Assembly: GCA_035500455.1 (NCBI GenBank)
Contig: DATJXG010000471.1
Span: forward strand, 1 to 9,311
Direction: 5' to 3'
Source: DATJXG01 sp035500455
GTDB lineage: Bacteria; Acidobacteriota; Terriglobia; Terriglobales; Acidobacteriaceae
DNA length: 9,311 bases
In this document: positions 6,177-9,311 of the stretch, one piece after another
How positions within the stretch are numbered: the stretch's first letter is position 1
Layout: each line of letters begins with the position of its first letter
The notes under the pieces: generated by a model
Database searches by the model: none
What the model was told of the DNA's origin: nothing
Seen by the model: only the letters and a program-made list of their open reading frames with translations
Translations under genes and position numbers: made by a program

Positions 6177-8621
6177 ATGAAGCTTCTGCGGCGCATCAGG
6201 GAATTTCTGCGAGGCTCTGGAAGGGGCGTAGCACGAACTGATCGCATCATCAACTGGTCCAGCGCCGCGGTCTTAATCGTCAGCGCCTGCCTGGCCCTCG
6301 GCTTGGCTGGATCAACATCAGCCCAATCTCCAACCACGCAGCCGCCGGCGAAGGAGTCTTCAGCGAAAAAGCCATCGGCGAAGAAACCCACGGCGAAGAA
6401 AGCCACGGCGAAAAGGCCCGCGTCCAAAACTACCTCTTCACGAAAGACCGCAAGTTCCAGAAAAACCACCCACAAAAAAACCGTCGCAGCCCGTCGCCAT
6501 CATCCTTCTCCACGTGTGCGCCGCATGCGTCAGGCCTTCGTAGCCTCCGCCAGCCTCAAGCCCATGGCGCGCCAACTGCTGCAGGATCGCACTCCTGCCG
6601 CCTACGCGGGGGTAGAAACGTACGCCCGCCGCCACGCTAAAGAAGACCCTGGCGCCCTAGCCTGGCTCGTAGTCGGCTACGCCCACATACTCGACCGCGA
6701 CTTCGCCCAGGCTATCGATCCGCTCAACCGCGCCAAACCGCACGCCGGCGACTTGTCTGACTACGTCAATTACTACCTGGCAAATGCATATTTTCAAACC
6801 GGTCACATGCCGGAAGCCGCCGCCGTCCTCGCGGATTTCGACAAGAACGAACCCGATTCGCTGCTCCTCCGCGATGCCCGCGTGCTCTACGCCAACGTGC
6901 TGATCGCCGACAACCGGCCGCAGGAAGCCGCCGCCCTCCTGGAGAAAGACCGCCAGCCCACGCGGGCCGACGTCGAACTTGCGCTCGGCCGAGCCTATGC
7001 CGCCACGGGCGAGGCCGATAAGGCCATCGCGACGCTCCGCAATCTCTACTACACCATGCCGCTCAGCGGGGAAGCCGATCAGGCGGACTTAGAGCTGAAG
7101 AAAATTCCGGTACCGCCTTCCATTCAGTCGCCGAGTTTCAGCGAGCGCAAAACCCGCGCCGCGCTGCTGCTGCGCGGGCGCCGTTACAACGACGCCGCCA
7201 ACGAATACCGCGACCTGCTCAATCAGGCCGAGCCCGACCAGAAGCCCCTGATGCAACTTGCCCTGGGAGGAGCCTTGCGCCGCGCCGGGCGCAACAGCGA
7301 AGCCAAGCAAATTCTGGAAAGCCTCTCCGCACCCAGCACCGACATGGAAGGCGAGCGCCTCTACAACCTCGCCGAAATCGCCCACTCCGCCAACGACGAA
7401 GACGCCTTCTTCCGCCTCCTCGGCCAGCTCCGCCAAGCCGCACCCCAAAGTCCGTGGCTCGAGCAGGCGTTGCTTTCAGCCGGAAACATTTATCTGCTCA
7501 AGCCCGACTACGACCGCGCCATCGATTGCTATCGCGAACTGCAGGAACGTTTTCCCACCGCCGGCCGCGCCGCCTACGCCCATTGGAAAGTTGCCTGGCT
7601 GAGCCTGCGCATGGGCCGCAACGCGGAGGCCAAAACCGAGTTCGAGCAGCAGATCGCCCTCTACCCCAACTCCGCCGAAGTTCCGGCGGCGCTGTACTGG
7701 CGCGCCCGCCTGGCCGAGGAGGACAACGATCCCGTCAAGGCCCGCACCTATTACGAAAAGCTCTCCTCGCGCTTCCAGAACTACTATTACGGCGGCCTCG
7801 CCCGCGAGCGTCTGAGCAAACTTCCCGATGACGGCGATCCGGTTCACTATCCTCTTCTCGATCGCGTTCCGCCCATCGAGAATGGCGCAAAGGTCACCGA
7901 GGATGAAATCCCGACGGACAACTTGCGAGTGCAGAAAGCCGAACTGCTGGAAAACGGCGCGCTGGTGGATTTCGCGATTCGCGAACTGACGGCCGCCGCC
8001 AATGAAGAGAAAGGGAACTGGCTCCCGGCGGAAATCGCGCGCATCTACGAAGACATGGGCCGCTACGACATGGCCATCGACGCCCTCAAGCGCGCCGTGC
8101 CGGAATATTTCGCCGTTGATGTTCCCACATTGCCGCGGCCTTACTGGGAGGCTTTATTCCCCAAGCCTTATTGGGTGGATCTGAAGCGCTTCGCCAACAG
8201 CAACGGCCTCGATCCTTATCTGGTGGCCTCGCTGATCCGCCAGGAGTCGGCCTTCAATCCCAATGCGGTCTCCAACAAGAGTGCCGTGGGGCTCATGCAG
8301 CTTCTCCCCAAGACCGGCAAGTTGGTCGCCAAGCAGGAAAAACTCAGGCACTTCTCTGCGCCCCAGCTGTTTACTCCGGCGGTGAACCTGCAGCTGGGGA
8401 CGCGCTACTTCCGCGGCATGGTGGACCGCTTCGGCTCCTTCGAATATGCCCTCGCCGCCTACAACGCCGGCACCGACCGCGTGGACGACTGGCTCAAGCT
8501 CGGCAAATACCGCGACCCCCAGGAATTCGTAGAGTCCATCCCTTTCACCGAAACCCGCGAATACGTGCAGGCCATCCTGCGCAACGAAGGCGTCTACCGC
8601 AAGCTCTACGGAACGCCGTAG
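6177..8621 (+). CDS. Secreted Slt70-type lytic transglycosylase with TPR-like repeats
   Basis: This 814-residue enzyme should cleave the MurNAc-GlcNAc bond of peptidoglycan in the periplasm, forming 1,6-anhydro ends. A basic N-terminus precedes a hydrophobic stretch (27-44) and a likely signal peptidase I site after TSA (A49). V-S-A-C38 also resembles a lipobox, but hydrophobicity continues past it. Residues about 58-115 are Lys/Arg-rich with AKKPx pentapeptide repeats. TPR-like helical repeats fill about 130-640, comparable to the superhelical part of Slt70. The catalytic SLT domain spans about 660-800, with catalytic E690 in LIRQESAFNP, GLMQLLP at 705-711, YNAG at 762-765 and the C-terminal ETREYVQAILRNEGVYRKL. 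The ATG at 6177 is preferred to the GTG at 6102, whose extra 25 residues come from an intergenic repeat. Slt is the nearest named relative, but orthology is not claimed. Confidence 0.92.
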   Translation: MKLLRRIREFLRGSGRGVARTDRIINWSSAAVLIVSACLALGLAGSTSAQSPTTQPPAKESSAKKPSAKKPTAKKATAKRPASKTTSSRKTASSRKTTHKKTVAARRHHPSPRVRRMRQAFVASASLKPMARQLLQDRTPAAYAGVETYARRHAKEDPGALAWLVVGYAHILDRDFAQAIDPLNRAKPHAGDLSDYVNYYLANAYFQTGHMPEAAAVLADFDKNEPDSLLLRDARVLYANVLIADNRPQEAAALLEKDRQPTRADVELALGRAYAATGEADKAIATLRNLYYTMPLSGEADQADLELKKIPVPPSIQSPSFSERKTRAALLLRGRRYNDAANEYRDLLNQAEPDQKPLMQLALGGALRRAGRNSEAKQILESLSAPSTDMEGERLYNLAEIAHSANDEDAFFRLLGQLRQAAPQSPWLEQALLSAGNIYLLKPDYDRAIDCYRELQERFPTAGRAAYAHWKVAWLSLRMGRNAEAKTEFEQQIALYPNSAEVPAALYWRARLAEEDNDPVKARTYYEKLSSRFQNYYYGGLARERLSKLPDDGDPVHYPLLDRVPPIENGAKVTEDEIPTDNLRVQKAELLENGALVDFAIRELTAAANEEKGNWLPAEIARIYEDMGRYDMAIDALKRAVPEYFAVDVPTLPRPYWEALFPKPYWVDLKRFANSNGLDPYLVASLIRQESAFNPNAVSNKSAVGLMQLLPKTGKLVAKQEKLRHFSAPQLFTPAVNLQLGTRYFRGMVDRFGSFEYALAAYNAGTDRVDDWLKLGKYRDPQEFVESIPFTETREYVQAILRNEGVYRKLYGTP
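6348..6422 (+). repeat. 15-bp tandem repeat encoding AKKPx pentapeptides
   Basis: Five 15-base units, each beginning GCGAA, occupy 6348-6362, 6363-6377, 6378-6392, 6393-6407 and 6408-6422, encoding AKESS, AKKPS, AKKPT, AKKAT and AKRPA. More degenerate Ser/Thr/Lys units follow to about 6467. The central copies are nearly identical in DNA, so unit number may vary between strains. The segment lies directly after the predicted signal peptide of the transglycosylase. Confidence 0.8.
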
Positions 8622-8625
8622 ATTC

Positions 8626-8727
8626 GGTTTTCTTTGCGTCCTTGGCGGTCTTCGATTTTGGCGGTTATGAATCCTGAGCTGCCACCAATCCCAACCGCAA
8701 AGATCGCAAAGAATGCAAAGAAAAACC
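8626..8727. repeat. Long imperfect inverted repeat of the CTTTGCG type between convergent genes
   Basis: The left arm begins GGTTTTCTTTGCG at 8626, and the right arm ends GCAAAGAAAAACC at 8727. The right-arm complement reads CTTTGCATTCTTTGCGATCTTTGCGG and lines up with the left arm over about 30 bases with few mismatches, several of them G-U compatible. The core word CTTTGCG recurs in degenerate form within each arm. It fills most of the 128 bp between the stops of the transglycosylase and hydrolase genes and could act as a bidirectional terminator, though no T-run follows either arm. Confidence 0.55.
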
Positions 8728-8749
8728 TTCCGCCGCGCAGCCGGGCAAC

Positions 8750-9311
8750 CTACTTACTTCCCGCTTTCAACAATCCCATCGCTCCCATCCATTCCAGCAA
8801 TCGCGACGGCCACTCAGCCACCGGACCAGTATTAGTGCTGCGCATTCCAAATCCGTGTCCCACTCGCGCGTAAACATGCAACTCTGCCGACACGCCTGCC
8901 TGCTTAAACTCCAGATATAACTTCGGCAACCCCTGCGAAAACTCCGGCCGGTCATCCCCACCGCAAAGCAGAAACGCCGGCGGCGTATCCTTCGAAATCT
9001 TGATATCTTGCGGAATCGCCGGATAAAACAGCGCCTGAAACGCCGGTCGCGAACTCTGCCGGTCCAGCGGATCTGCGGCGTTCTCCATCCCCGAGTCATA
9101 GCGTGTGCCAGCGAGCGCCGCCACTTCTCCACCAGCCGAGAAACCCATCACTCCAATTCGATTCGGATCCACGCCAAACACCTCCGCGCGGCTGCGCACC
9201 AGTCGGATCGCCCGCTGCATATCCCGCAGGGAGTCGCCCTCCACGGTGTAAGTGGACCCCTCTTCGTGCGCCAGCCGGTACTTCAACACAAACGCCGCCA
9301 CGCCATGCTCA
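8750..9311 (-). CDS. Alpha/beta hydrolase, BD-FAE/acetyl-esterase-like (5' end missing)
   Basis: This is the C-terminal part of a serine hydrolase of the COG0657/dienelactone hydrolase type, often annotated as an acetyl or xylan esterase. The frame runs off the right edge as EHGVAAFVLKYRLA; the GTG at 9299-9301 is an internal Val in a conserved strand, not a start. Counting that Val as residue 1, the nucleophile is S55 in GFSAGG, the acid is probably D116 or D117 in CGGDDRPEF, and the base is H149 in RVGHGFG. The triad is therefore complete in the visible part, and the gene looks intact to its stop. Any signal peptide would be off the window. Natural substrate is unknown; carbohydrate deacetylation is only one possibility. 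It converges on the transglycosylase gene, so it is a separate transcription unit. Confidence 0.88.
   Translation of the reverse strand, partial: EHGVAAFVLKYRLAHEEGSTYTVEGDSLRDMQRAIRLVRSRAEVFGVDPNRIGVMGFSAGGEVAALAGTRYDSGMENAADPLDRQSSRPAFQALFYPAIPQDIKISKDTPPAFLLCGGDDRPEFSQGLPKLYLEFKQAGVSAELHVYARVGHGFGMRSTNTGPVAEWPSRLLEWMGAMGLLKAGSK

Overview
The window is GC-rich and densely coded, and probably comes from a chromosome of an Acidobacteriota bacterium. This is an inference from three things: a soluble zf-HC2 anti-sigma gene overlapping its ECF sigma gene, a large winged-helix/NB-ARC/TPR regulator, and short dispersed intergenic repeats of the type that translate as 'HPERSEG'. No rRNA, tRNA, CRISPR array, transposase or phage gene was found. 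The codon style looks even across the window.

Layout from left to right. (1) Positions 2-2377 (+) hold the 3' part of a large STAND-type transcriptional regulator, with the end of an OmpR-type winged helix, an NB-ARC ATPase and five evenly spaced TPRs; its start lies off the left edge. (2) Positions 2425-3309 hold a divergent pair, a small DUF4242 protein (-) and an OsmC-family peroxiredoxin-like protein (+). They share a 105-bp intergenic region with a good promoter for the minus gene and a perfect 10-bp palindrome over its -10 box. (3) Positions 3422-4320 (-) hold a translationally coupled ECF sigma factor and a short soluble zinc-finger anti-sigma factor. (4) Positions 4321-4855 are a 535-bp non-coding stretch with degenerate repeats, an exact TATAAT box and two hairpins in the presumed leader of the next gene. 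(5) Positions 4856-6019 (+) hold a GAF-like protein with an Ala/Pro-rich linker and a charged helical C-terminal module. (6) Positions 6177-8621 (+) hold a secreted Slt70-type lytic transglycosylase with TPR-like repeats and a Lys-rich pentapeptide-repeat segment after the signal peptide. (7) Positions 8750-9311 (-) hold the 3' part of an alpha/beta hydrolase cut by the right edge. A long imperfect inverted repeat of the 'CTTTGCG' type lies between the last two convergent genes.

The gene content is mostly regulation, stress and envelope maintenance: two regulatory loci, a thiol peroxidase-like protein and a cell-wall enzyme. I see no evidence of a novel defence or mobile system. The observations most worth a second look are the hairpin-rich leader and uncharacterised C-terminal module of the GAF-like protein, the repeat that lies just upstream of the transglycosylase start and extends its open frame, and the Cys-rich soluble anti-sigma factor beside a peroxiredoxin-like gene.
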